A stretch of 64,000 nucleotides of DNA. It comes from Colletes latitarsis (taxonomy: Eukaryota > Arthropoda > Insecta > Hymenoptera > Colletidae). Position 1 is the first letter of the stretch; every line of letters begins with the position of its first letter. This document shows positions 1-13,666 of this stretch, piece by piece. Made by a program: the position numbers and the translations under genes. Under the pieces are notes generated by a model. The model did not search any database and was not told the DNA's origin. It was given only the letters and a program-made list of their open reading frames with translations. The DNA is taken from NCBI RefSeq assembly GCF_051014445.1, contig NC_135134.1, positions 27,283,672-27,347,671 of the forward strand, given 5' to 3'.

Positions 1-540
1 GTATGAGCCTGATGAGGGCAAATTCTAGACGTATCCCAGACCTAACATGCGTTATCCTCTAAAATATTGATCGAAACCAGGTTTAATGGACTGTTTCAGT
101 GTGGTACCACATTACTATGTGTTCCAAACAAGAAAAAACCCAGGATCTGTTCAAGAAGTATGTGAAAAACGCGAAAGTATGAGCCTGATGAGGGCGAATC
201 CCCGACCTATCCCAGACCGAAATTGCGTTATCCTCTAAAATATTGATCGAAACCAGGTTTAATTGACTGTTTCAGTGTGGTACCACTTTACTACGTGATC
301 CAAAGCAGAAAAAACCCTCGATCAAGTCAACATGTATGTTAAAACTGCGAGAGAATGACCCTGATGAGGGCAAATCCCAAGCCTAACCTAGACCTAACAT
401 GCGTTATCCTCAAAAATATTGATCGAAACCAGGTTTAATCAACTGTTACAGTGTGGTACCACATTACTACGTGATCCAAACCAGAAAAAAACCCAGGATC
501 TTGTCAACGAGTATGAGTAATATGCGAAAGAATGAGCCTG

Positions 541-1520
541 ATGAGAGTAAATCCCAGACCTAACCTAGACCTAACATGAATTATTCTCTATAATATTGAT
601 CGAAACCAGGTTTAATTGACTGTTTCAGTGTGGTCCCACGTTACAACGTGATCCAAACCAGAAAAAACCCAGGATACGTTCAACAAGTATGTGTAGAATG
701 CGAAAGTATGAGTCTGATGAGTGAAAATCCCAGTCCTAACCTAGACCTAACATGCGTTATCCTCAATAATATTGATCGAAACCAGGTTTAATCGACTGTT
801 TCAGTGTGGTACCACATTACTACGTGATTCAAACCAGAAAAAAACCCAGGATCTGATCAACGAGTATGTCAAGTGTGCGAAAGTATGAGTCTGATGAGGG
901 CAAATCCCAGACCTATCCCAGACCTAACTTGCGATGTCCTCTAAAATATTGATCGAAACCAGGTTTAATTGACGGTTTTATTGTGGTACCACTTTACTAC
1001 GTGATCCAAAGCAGAAAAAACCCTCGATCAGGTCAACATGCATGTTAAAACTGGGAAAGTATGAGCCTGATGAGGGCAAATCCCAGACCTATCCCAGACC
1101 TAACATGTGTTATCCTCGAAAATATTGATCGAAACAAGGTTTAATCGACTGTTTCAGTGTGGTACCACATTACTACGTGATCCAAACCAGAAAAAAACCC
1201 AGGATCTTGTCAACGTGTATGCGAAGTGTGCGAAAGTATGAGTCTGATGAGGGCTAATCCCAGACCTATCCCAGACCTAACATGCGTTATCCTCTAAAAT
1301 ATTGATCGAAACCAGGTTTAATTGACTGTTTTAGTGTGGTACCACTTTACTACGTGATCCAAAGCAAAAAAAACCCTCGATCAGGTCAACATGCATGTTA
1401 AAACTGCGAAAGTATGACCCTGATGAGGGCAAATCACAGACGTAGCCCAGACCTAACATGCGTTATCCTCTAAAATATTTATCAAGACCAGGTTTAATTG
1501 AATGTTTCAGTGTGGTACCA
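541..1520 (+). repeat. Long-range duplicated satellite block (partner at 12687-13666)
   Basis: The monomer order and private variants seen here, such as ATTATTCTCTATAATATTG followed by CTCAATAATATTG and a GATCAACGAGTATGTCAAG monomer, recur in the same order at 12687-13666 with a constant offset of 12146 bp (69 monomers). Beyond about 1680 the match continues with an offset of 11970 bp, one monomer less. A related partial copy starts at 2127. This is segmental duplication inside the array, not an independent element. Confidence 0.8.
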
Positions 1521-4500
1521 CACTACTACGTGATACAAACCAGAAAAAACCCAGGATCTGTTCAACAAGTATGTGAAGAATGCGAAAGTATGAGTCTGAT
1601 GAGTGAAAATCCCAGACCTAACCTAGACCTAACATGCGTTATCCTCCAAAATATTGATCCAAACCAGGATTAATTGACTGTTTCAGTGTTGTACTTCATT
1701 ACTACGTGATCCAATCCAGAAATAGCCCAGGATCTAGCCATGAAGTATGAGAAATATGCGAAAGTATGAGCCTGATGAGGGCAAATCCTAGACCTAACCC
1801 AGACCTAACATGCGTTATCCTCAAAAATGTTGATCGAAACCAGGTTTAATCGACTGTTTCAGTGTGGTACCACACTACTACGTGACCCAAACCAGAAAAA
1901 TCCCAGGATCTGTTCAACAAGTATGTGAAAAACGCGAAAGTATGAGCCTGATGAGGGCAAATCCCAGACCTATCCCAGACCTAACTTGCGTTATCCTCTA
2001 AAATATTGATGGAAACCAGGTTTTATTCACTGTTTCAGTGTGGTCCCACATTACTACGTGATCCAATCCAGAAAAAGCCCAGGATCTAGCCACCAAGTAT
2101 GAGTAATATGCGAAAGAATGAGCCTGATGAGAGTAAATCCCAGACCTAACCTAGACCTAACATGAATTATTCTCTATAATATTGATCGAAACCAGGTTTA
2201 ATTGACTGTTTCAGTGTGGTCCCACGTTACAACGTGATCCAAACCAGAAAAAACCCAGGATCCGTTCAACAAGTATGTGTAGAATGCGAAAGTATGAGTC
2301 TGATGAGTGAAAATCCCAGGCCTAACCTAGACCTAACATGCGTTATCCTCAATAATATTGATCGAAACCAGGTTTACTCGACTGTTTCAGTGTGGTACCA
2401 CATTACTACGTGATTCAAACCAGAAAAAAACCCAGGATCTGATCAACGAGTATGTCAAGTGTGCGAAAGTATGAGTCTGATGAGGGCAAATCCCAGACCT
2501 ATCCCAGACCTAACTTGCGATGTCCTCTAAAATATTGATCGAAACCAGGTTTAATTGACTGTTTTATTGTGGTACCACTTTACTACGTGATCCAAAGCAG
2601 AAAAAACCCTCGATCAGGTCAACATGCATGTTAAAACTGGGAAAGTATGAGCCTGATGAGGGCAAATCCTAGACCTATCCCAGACCTAACATGTGTTATC
2701 CTCGAAAATATTGATCGAAACCAGGTTTAATTGACTGTTTTAGTGTGGTACCACATTACTACGTGATCCAAACCAGAAAAAACCCAGGATCCGTTCAACA
2801 AGTATGTGAAGAATGCGAAAGTATGAGTCTGATGAGTGAAAATCCCAGGCCTAACCTAGACCTAACATGCGTTATCCTCAACAATATTGATCGAAACCAG
2901 GTTTAATCGTCTGTTTCAGTGTGGTACCACATTACTACGTGATCCAAACCAGAAAAAAACCCAGGATCTGATCAACGATTATGTCAAGTATGCGAAAGTA
3001 TGAGTCTGTTGAGGGCAAATCCCAGACCTATCCCAGACCTAACTTGCGATATCCTCTAAAATATTGATCGAAACCAGGTTTAATTGACTGTTTTATTGTG
3101 GTACCACTTTACTACGTGATCCAAAGCAGAAAATACCCTCGATCAGGTCAACATGCATGTTAAAACTGGGAAAGTATGAGCCTGATGAGGGCAAATCCCG
3201 GACCTATCCCAGACCTAACATGCGTTATCCTCAAAAATATTGAACGAAACCAGGTTTAATCGACTGTTTCAGTGTGGTAGCACATTACTACGTGATCCAA
3301 ATCAGAAAAAAACCCAGGAGCTTGTCCGCGAGTATGTGAAGTTTGCGAAAGTATGAGTCTGATGAGGGCTAATCCCAGACCTATCCCAGACCTAACTTGC
3401 GTTATCCTCTATAATATTGATCGAAACCGGGTTTAATTGACTGTTTTAGTGTGGTACCACTTTACTACGTGATCCAAAGCAAAAAAAACCCTCGACCAGT
3501 CAACATGCATGTTAAAACTGCGAAAGTATGACCCTGATGAGGGCAAATCACAGACCTAACCCAAACCTAACATGCGTTATCCTCTAAAATATTTATCAAG
3601 ACCAGGTTTAATTGAATGTTTCAGTGAGGTACCACATTACTACGTGAACCTAACCAGAAAAACCCAGGATCCGTTCAACAAGTATGGGAAGAATGCGAAA
3701 GTATGAGTCTGATGAGTGAAAATCCCAGGGCTAACCTAGACCTAACATGCGTTATCCTCTAAAATATTAATCCAAACCAGGTTTAATGGACTGCTTCAGT
3801 GTGGCACCACAGTACTACGTGATCCAAGCCAGAAAAAAACCCAGGATCTGATCAACGAGTATGTCAAGTGTGCGAAAGAATGAGCCTGATGAGAGCAAAT
3901 CCCAGACCTAACCTAGACCTAACATGAATTATTCACTAAAATACTGATCGAAACCAGGATTAATTGACTGTTTCAGTGTTGTACTTCATTACTACGTGAT
4001 CCAATCAAGAAATAGCCCAGGATCTAGCCATGAAGTATGAGAAATATGCGAAAGTATGAGCCTGATGAGGGCAAATCCTAGACCTAACCCAGACCTAACA
4101 TGCGTTATCCTCAAAAATGTTGATCGAAACCAGGTTTAATCGACTGCTTCAGTGTGGTACCACACTACTACGTGACCCAAACCAGAAAAATCCCAGGATC
4201 TGTTCAACAAGTATGTGAAAAACGCGAAAGTATGAGCCTGATGAGGGCAAATCCCAGACCTATCCCAGACCTAACTTCCGTTATCCTCTAAAATATTGAT
4301 CGAAACCTGGTTTAATCGACTGTTTCAGTGTGGTACCACATTACTAAGTGATCCAAGCCAGAAAAAACCCAGGATCCGTTCAACAAGTATGTGAAGAATG
4401 CGAAAGTATGAGTCTGATTAGTGAAAATCCCAGACCTAACCTGGACCTAACATGCGTTATCCTCTAAAATATTGATGGAAACCAGGTTTGATTGACTGTT

Positions 4501-7500
4501 TCATTGTGGTACTACATCACTACGTGATGCAATCTAGAAAAAGCCCAGGATCTAGCCATCAAGTATGAGAAATATGCGAAAGAATGAGCCTGATGAGTGA
4601 AAATCCCAGACCTAACCTAGACCTAACATGCGTTATCCTCTAAAATATTGATCGAAACCAGGTTTAATTGACTGTTTCAGTGTGGTACTACATTACTACG
4701 TGATGCAATCCAGAAATAGCCCAGGATCTAGCCATGAAGTATGAGAAATATGCGAAAGTATGGGTCTGATGAGGGCATATCCCAGACCTATCCTAGACAT
4801 AACTTGCGTTATCCTCAAAGATATCGATCGAAACCAGGTTTAATGGACTGTTTCAGTGTGGTACCACATTACTACGTGATCCGAATCAGAAAAAACCCAG
4901 GATCTGTTCAACAAGTATGTGAAAAACGCGAAAGTATGAGCCTGATGAGGGCAGATCCCAGACCTATCCCAGACCTAACTTGCGTTGTCCTCTAAAATAT
5001 TGATGGAAACCAGGTTTTATAGATTGTTTCAGTGTGGTCCCACATTACTACGTGATCGAAACCAGAAAAAACCCAGGATCTGTTCAACATGTATGAGAGA
5101 TATGCGAAAGAATGAGCCTGATGAGAGCAAATCCCAGACCTAACCTAGACCTAACATGAATTATTCTCTAAAATATTGATCGAAACCAGGTTTAATTGAC
5201 TGTTTCTGTGTAGTCCCACATTACTACGTGATCGAAACCAGAAAAAACCCAGGATCTGTTCAACATGTATGAGAGATATGCGAAAGAATGAGCCTGATGA
5301 GAGCAAATCCCAGACCTAACCTAGACCTAACATGAATTATTCTCTAAAATATTGATCGAAACCAGGTTTAATTGACTGTTTCAGTGTGGTACCACATTAC
5401 TACGTGATCCGAATCAGAAAAAACCCAGGATCCGCTTAACAAGTATGTGAAGAATGCGAAAGTATGAGTCCGATGAGTGAAAATCCCAGACCTAACCTAG
5501 ACCTAACATGCGTTATCCTCTAAAATATTGATCCAAACCAGGTTTAATGGATTGTTTCAGTGTGGTACCACACTACTACGTGATCCAAGCCAGAAAAAAC
5601 CCAGGATCTGTTCAACAAGTATGTGAAAAACGCGAAAGTATGAGCCTGATGAGGGCAAATCCCAGACCTATCCCAGACCTAACTTGCGTTGTCCTCTAAG
5701 ATATTGATGGAAACCAGGTTTAATTGACTGTTTCAGTGTTGTACTTCATTACTACGTGATGCAATCCAGAAAAAGCCCAGGATCTGTTCAACAAGTATGT
5801 GAAGAATGCGAAAGTATGAGTCTGATGAGTGAAAATCCCAGGCCTAACCTAGACCTAACATGCGTTGTCCTCTAAAATATTGAGCGAAACCAGGTTTAAT
5901 GGACTATTTCAGTGTGGTACCACACTACTTCGTGATCCAAACCAGAAAAAACCCAGGATCTGTTCAACAAGTATGTGAAAAACGCGAAACTGTGAGCCTG
6001 ATGAGGGCAAATCTTAGACCTAACCTTGACCTAACATGCGTTATCCTCTAAAATATTCAGCGAAACCAGGTTTATTGGACTGTTTCAGTGTGGTAGCACA
6101 CTACTACGGGATCCATACCAGAAAAAACCCAGGATCTGTTCAACAAGTATGTGAAGTGTGAGAAAGTATGAGTCTGATGAGGTCAAATCCCAGACCAATC
6201 CCAGACTTAACTTGCGTTATCCTCTAAAATATTGTTCGAAACGAGGTTTAATCGACTGTTTCAGTGTGGTACCACATTACTACGTGATGCAATCCAGAAA
6301 AAGCCCAGGATCTAGCCATCAAGTATGAGAGATATGCGAAAGAATGAGCCTGATGAGAGCAAATCCCAGACCTAACCTAGACCTAACATGAATTATTCTC
6401 TAAAATATTGGTCGAAACCAGGTTTAATTGACTGTTTCAGTGTGGTCCCACATTACAACGTGATCCAAACCAGAAACAACCCAGGATCTGTTCAACAAGT
6501 ATGTGAAAAACGCGAAAGTATGAGCCTGATGACGGCGAATCCCAGACCTATGCCAGACCTAACTAGCGTTATCCTCTAAAATATTGATCGAAACCAGGTT
6601 TAATTGACTGTTTCAGCGTGGTACCACATTACTACGTGATGCAATCCAGAAAAAGCGCAGGATCTAGCCATCAAGTATGAGAAATATGCGAAAGAACGAG
6701 CCTGATGAGAGCAAATCCCAGACCTAACCTAGACCTAACATGAATTATTCTCTAAAATATTGATCGAAACCAGGTTTAATTGACTGTTTCAGCGTGGTAC
6801 CACATTACTACGTGATACAATCCAGAAACAGCCAAGGATCTAGCCATGAAGTATGAAAGATATGCGAAAGTATGATCCTGCTGAGGGCAAATCCTAGACC
6901 TAACCCAAACCTAACATGCGTTATCCTCTAAAATATTTATCACGACCAGGTTTAATTGATTGTTTCAGTGTGGTCCCACATTACAACGTGATCCAAACCA
7001 GAAAAATCCCAGGATCCGTTCAACAAGTATGTGAAGAATGCGAAAGTATGAGTCTGATGAGTGAACATCCCAGGCCTAACCCAGACCTAACATGCGTTAT
7101 CCTCAAAAATATTGATCGAAACCTGGTTTCATCGACTGTTTCGGTGTGGCACCACATTACTATGTGATCCAAACCAGAAAAAACCCAGGATCTGTTCAAC
7201 AAGTATGTGAAAAACGCGAAACTGTGAGCCTGATGAGGGCAAATCTTAGACCTAACCTTGACCTAACATGCGTTATCCTCTAAAATATTGTTCGAAACCA
7301 GGTTTAATCGACTGTTTCAGTGTGGTACCACATTGCTACGTGATGCAATCCAGAAAAAGCCCAGGATCTAGCCATCAAGTATGAGAAATATGCGAAAGAA
7401 TGAGCCTGATGAGAGCAAATCCCAGACCTAACCTAGACCTAACATGAATTATTCTCTAAAATATTGGTCGAAACCAGGTTTAATTGACTGTTTCAGTGTG

Positions 7501-8852
7501 GTCCCACGTTACAACGTGATCCAAACCAGAAAAAACCCAGGATCCGTTCAACATGTATGTGAAGAATTCGAAAGTATGAGTCTGATGAGTGAAAGTCCCA
7601 GGGCTAACCTAGACCTAACATGCGTTATCCTCTAAAATATTGATCCAAACCAGGTTTAATGAACTGTTTCAGTGTGGTACCACACTACTACGTGATACAA
7701 ACCAGAAAAAACCCAGGATCAGTTCAACAAGTATGAGAGGAATGCGAAAGTATGAGTCTGATGAGTGAAAGTCCCAGGGCTAACCTAGACCTAACATGCG
7801 TTATCCTCTAAAATATTGATCCAAACCAGGTTTAATGAACTGTTTCAGTGTGGTACCACACTACTACGTGATACAAACCAGAAAAAACCCAGGATCTGTT
7901 CAACAAGTATGTGAAAAACGCGAAAGTATGAGCCTGATGAGGGCGAATCCCAGACCTATGCCAGACCTAACTTGCGTTATCCTCTAAAATATTGATCGAA
8001 ACCAGGTTTAATTGACTGTTTCAGCGTGGTACCACATTACTACGTGATACAATCCAAAAACAGCCCAGGATCTAGCCATGAAGTATGAGAAATATGCGAA
8101 AGTATGAGCCTGATGAGGGCAAATCCTATACCTAACCCAAACCTAACATCCGTTATCCTCTAAAATATTTATCAAGACCAGGTTTAATGGAATGTTTCAG
8201 TGTGGTACCACTTTATTACGTGATCCAAAGCAGAAAAAACCCTTGATCAGGTCAACATGTATGATAAAACTGCGAAAGTATGACCCTGATGAGGGCAAAT
8301 CCCAGGCCTAACCTAGACCTAACTTGCGTTATCCTCTAAAATATTGATCGAAACCAGGTTTAATTCACTGTTTCAGCGTGGTGCCACATTACTATGTCAT
8401 ACAATCCAGAAACAGCCCAGGATCAAGCCATCAAGTATGAGAAATATGCGAAAGAATGTGCCTGATGAGAGCAAATCCCAGACCTAACCTAGACCTAACA
8501 TGAATTATTCTCTAAAATATTGATCGAAACCAGGTTTAATCGACTGTTTCTGTGTGGTACCACATTACTATGTGATCCAAACCAGAAAATAACCCAGGAT
8601 GTGTTCAACGAGTATGTGAAGTGTGCGAAAGTATGAGTCTGATGAGGTCAAATCCCAGACCTATCCCAAACCTAACTTGCGTTATCCTCTAAAATATAGA
8701 TCGAAACCAGGTTTAATCGACTGTTTCAGTGTGGTACCACATTACTACGTGATCCAAACCAGAAAAAACCCAGGATCCGTTCAACAAGTATGTGAAGAAT
8801 ACGATAGTATGAGTCTGATGAGTGAAAATCCCAGACCTAACCTAGACCTAAC

Positions 8853-9204
8853 ATGAATTATTCTCTAAAATATTGGTCCAAACCAGGTTTAATTGACTGT
8901 TTCAGTGTGGTCCCACGTTACAACGTGATCCAAACCAGAAAAAACCCAGGATCCGTTCAACATGTATGTGAAGAATGCGAAAGTATGAGTCTGATGAGTG
9001 AAAATCCCAGACCTAACCTAGACCTAACATGAATTATTCTCTAAAATATTGGTCCAAACCAGGTTTAATTGACTGTTTCAGTGTGGTCCCACGTTACAAC
9101 GTGATCCAAACCAGAAAAAACCCAGGATCCGTTCAACATGTATGTGAAGAATGCGAAAGTATGAGTCTGATGAGTGAAAATCCCAGACCTAACCTAGACC
9201 TAAC
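8853..9204 (+). repeat. Two adjacent identical 176-bp monomers
   Basis: The monomer 8853-9028 and its neighbour 9029-9204 read identically across all 176 bp, including private variants (ATATTGGTCC, CCCACGTTACAACG, GTTCAACATGTATG). Neighbours elsewhere in this block usually differ at many positions. This points to a very recent single-monomer duplication and fixes the monomer length at exactly 176 bp here. Confidence 0.9.
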
Positions 9205-12200
9205 ATGCGTTATCCTCCAAAATATTGATCCAAACCAGGTTTCATTGACTGTTTCAGTGTGGTACCACACTACTACGTGATACAAACCAGAAAAAACCCA
9301 GGATCTGTTCAACAAGTATGTGAAAAACGCGAAAGTATGAGCCTGATGAGGGCGAATCCCAGACCTATGCCAGACCTAACTTGCGTTATCCTCTAAAATA
9401 TTGATCGAAACCAGGTTTAATTGACTGTTTCAGCGTGGTACCACATTACTACGTGATGCAATCAAGAAAAAGCCCAGGATCTAGCCATCAAGTATGAGAA
9501 ATATGCGAAAGAACGAGCCTGATGAGAGCAAATCCCAGACCTAACCTAGACCTAACATGAATTATTCTCTAAAATATTGATCGAAACCAGGTTTAATTGA
9601 CTGTTTCAGTGTGGTACTACATTACTACGTGATGCAATCCAGAAATAGCCCAGGATCTAGCCATGAAGTATGAGAAATATGCGAAAGTATGGGTCTGATG
9701 TGGGCAAATCCTAGACCTAACCCAGACCTAACATGCGTTATCCTCAAAGATATTGATCGAAACCAGGTTTAATGGACTGTTTCAGTGTGGTACCACATTA
9801 CTACGTGATCCGAATCAGAAAAAACCCAGGATCTGTTCAACAAGTATGTGAAAAACGCGAAAGTATGAGTCCGATGAGTGAAAAACCCAGGGCTAACCTA
9901 GACCTAACATGCGTTATCCTCTAAAATATTTTCCAAACCAGGTTTAATGGACTGTTTCAGTGTGGTACCACACTACTCCGTGATACAAACCAGAAAAAAC
10001 CAAGGATCTGTTCAATAAGTATGTGAGAAACGCGAAAGTATGAGCCTGATGAGGGCGAATCCCAGACCTATGCCAGACCTAACTTGCGTTATCCTCTAAA
10101 ATATTGATGGAAACCAGGTTTAATTGACTGTTTCAGTGTGGTACCACACTACTACGTGATAAAAACCAGAAAAACCCCAGGATCTGTTCAACAAGTATGT
10201 GAAAAACGCGAAAGTATGAGCCTGATGAAGGCGAATCCCAGACCTATGCCAGATCTAACTTGCGTTGTCCTCTAAGATATTGATGGAAACCAGGTTTAAT
10301 TGACTGTTTCAGTGTCGTACTTCATTACTACGTGCTGCAATCCAGAAACAGCCCAGGATCTGGCCATCAAATATGAGAAATATGCGAAAGAACGAGCCTG
10401 ATGAGAGCAAATCCCAGACCTAACCTAGACCTAACATGAATTATTCTCTAAAATATTGATCGAAACCAGGTTTAATTGATTGTCTCAGTGTGGACCCACA
10501 TTACTATGTGATCCAAACCAGAAAAAACCCAGGATCCGTTCAACAAGTATCTGAAGAATGCGAAAGTATGAGTCTGATGAGTGAAAATCCCAGGCCTGAC
10601 CCAGACCTGACATGCGTTATCCTCTAAAATATTGAGCGAAACCAGGTTTAATGGACTGTTTCAGTGTGGTACCACACTACTACGGGATCCAAACCAGAAA
10701 AAACCCAGGATCTGTTCAACAAGTATGTGAAAAACGAGAAAGTATGAACCTGATGAGGGCATATCCCAGACCTATCCCAGACCTAACTTGCGTTGTCCTC
10801 TAAAATACTGATGGAAACCAGGTTTAATTGACTGTTTCAGTGTTGTACTTCGTTACTACGTGATGCAATCCAGAAAAAGCCCAGGATCTAGCCATCAAGT
10901 ATGAGAAATATGCGAAAGAATGAGCCTGATGAGAGCAAATCCCAGTCCTAACCTAGACCTAACATGAATTATTCTCTAAAATATTGGTCGAAAGCTGGTT
11001 TAATTGACTGTTTCAGTGTGGTCCCACATTACTACGTGATCCAAACCAGAAAAAACCCAGGATCCGTTCAACAAGTATGTGAAGAATGCGAAAGTATGAG
11101 TCTGATGAGTGAAAATCCCAGACCTATCCCAGACCTAACTTGCGTTGTCCTCTAAGATATTGATGGAAACCAGGTTTAATTCACTGTTTCAGTGTGGTCC
11201 CACATTACTACGTGATCCAATCCAGAAAAAGCCCAGGATCTAGCCACCAAGTATGAGTAATATGCGAAAGAATGAGCCTGATGAGAGTAAATCCCAGACC
11301 TAACCTAGACCTAACATGCGTTATCCTCTAAAATATTGATCCAAACCAGGTTTAATGGACTGTTTCAGTGTGGTACCACATTACTACGTGATACAAACCA
11401 GAAAAAACCAAGGATCTGTTCAATAAGTATCTGAGAAACGCGAAAGTATGAGCCTGATGAGGGCGAATCCCAGACCTATGCCAGACCTAACTTGCGTTAT
11501 CCTCTAAAATATTGATGGAAACCAGGTTTAATGGACTGTTTCAGTGTGGTCCCACGTTACAACGTGATCCAAACCAGAAAAAACCCAGGATCCGTTCAAC
11601 AAGTATGTGAAGAATGCGAAAGTATGAGTCTGATGAGTGAAAATCCCAGGCCTGACCCAGACCTGACATGCGTTATCCTCTAAAATATTGAGCGAAACCA
11701 GGTTTAATGGACTGTTTCTGTGGTACCACACTACTACGGGATCCAAACCAGAAAAAACCCAGGATCTGTTCAACAAGTATGTGAAAAACGCGAAGGTATG
11801 AACCTGATGAGGGCATATCCCAGACCTATCCCAGACCTAACTTGCGTTGTCCTCTAAAATACTGATGGAAACCAGGTTTAATTGACTGTTTCAGTGTTGT
11901 ACTTCGTTACTACGTGATGCAATCCAGAAAAAGCCCAGGATTTAGCCATCAACTATGAGAAATATGCGAAAGAATGAGCCTGATGAGAGCAAATCCCAGA
12001 CCTAACCTAGACCTAACATGAATTATTCTCTAAAATATTGGTCGAAAGCAGGTTTAATTGACTGTTTCAGTGTGGTCCCACATTACTACGTGATCCAAAC
12101 CAGAAAAAACCCAGGATCCGTTCAACAAGTATGTGAAGAATGCGAAAGTATGAGTCTGATGAGTGAAAATCCCAGGCCTAACCTAGACCTAACATGCGTT

Positions 12201-12686
12201 ATCCTCAAAAATATTGATCGAAACCTGGTTTAATCGACTGTTTCAGTGTGGTACCACATTACAATGTGATCCAAACCAGAAAATAACCCAAGATCTGTTC
12301 AACGAGTATGTGAAGTGTGCGAAAGTATGAGTCTGATGAGGTCAAATCCCAGACCAATACCAGACTTAACTTGCGTTATCCTCAAAAATATTGATCGAAA
12401 CCTGGTTTAATCGGCTGTTTCAGTGTGGTACCACATTACTAAGTGATCCACCCAGAAAAAACCCAGGATCCGTTCAACAAGTATGTGAAGAATGCGAAAG
12501 TATGAGTCTGATGAGTGAAAATCCCAGACCTTACCTAGACCTAACATGCGTTATCCTCTATAATATTGATCCAAACCAGGTTTAATGGACTGTTTCAGTG
12601 TGGTCCCACATTACTACGTGATCCAATCCAGAAAAAGCCCAGGATCTAGCCACCAAGTATGAGTAATATGCGAAAGAATGAGCCTG

Positions 12687-13666
12687 ATGAGAGTAAATCC
12701 CAGACCTAACCTAGACCTAACATGAATTATTCTCTATAATATTGATCGAAACCAGGTTTAATTGACTGTTTCAGTGTGGTCCCACGTTACTACGTGATTT
12801 AAACCAGAAAAAACCCAGGATCCGTTCAACAAGTATGTGAAGAATGCGAAAGTATGAGTCTGATGAGTGAAAATCCCAGGCCTAACCTAGACCTAACATG
12901 CGTTATCCTCAATAATATTGATCGAAACCAGGTTTAATCGACTGTTTCAGTGTGGTACCACATTACTACGTGATTCAAACCAGAAAAAAACCCAGGATCT
13001 GATCAACGAGTATGTCAAGTGTGCGAAAGTATGAGTCTGATGAGGGCAAATCCCAGACCTATCCCAGACCTAACTTGCGATGTCCTCTAAAATATTGATC
13101 GAAACCAGGTTTAATTGACTGTTTTATTGTGGTACCACTTTACTACGTGATCCAAAGCAGAAAAAACCCTCGATCAGGTCAACCTGCATGTTAAAACTGG
13201 GAAAGTATGAGCCTGATGAGGGCAAATCCCAGACCTATCCCAGACCTAACATGTGTTATCCTCAAAAATATTGATCGAAACAAGGTTTAATCGACTGTTT
13301 CAGTGTGGTACCACATTACTACCTGATCCAAACCAGAAAAAAACCCAGGATCTTGTCAACGAGTATGTGAAGTGTGCGAAAGTATGAGTCTGAAGAGGGC
13401 TAATCCCAGACCTATCCCAGACCTAACATGCGTTATCCTCTAAAATATTGATCGAAACCAGGTTTAATTGACTGTTTTAGTGTGGTACCACTTTACTACG
13501 TGATCCAAAGCAAAAAAAACCCTCGATCAGGTCAACATGCATGTTAAAACTGCGAAAGTATGACCCTGATGAGGGCAAATCACAGACGTAGCCCAGACCT
13601 AACATGCGTTATCCTCTAAAATATTTATCAAGACCAGGTTTAATTGAATGTTTCAGTGTGGTACCA
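12687..13666 (+). repeat. Long-range duplicated satellite block (partner at 541-1520)
   Basis: Second copy of the block at 541-1520, offset 12146 bp, with only scattered substitutions (for example CCTGCATG for CATGCATG and TTACTACG for TTACAACG). It lies about 2 kb upstream of the full-length retrotransposon. Confidence 0.8.

Noticed and set aside
160..260. CTGATGAG with nearby CGAAA in each monomer, resembling the hammerhead ribozyme core
   Set aside because: The order and spacing do not fit. The GAAA nearest upstream is on the wrong side, and the next GAAA leaves only an imperfect stem II. No complementary stem I or stem III with a cleavage triplet could be found. A covariance search would settle it.
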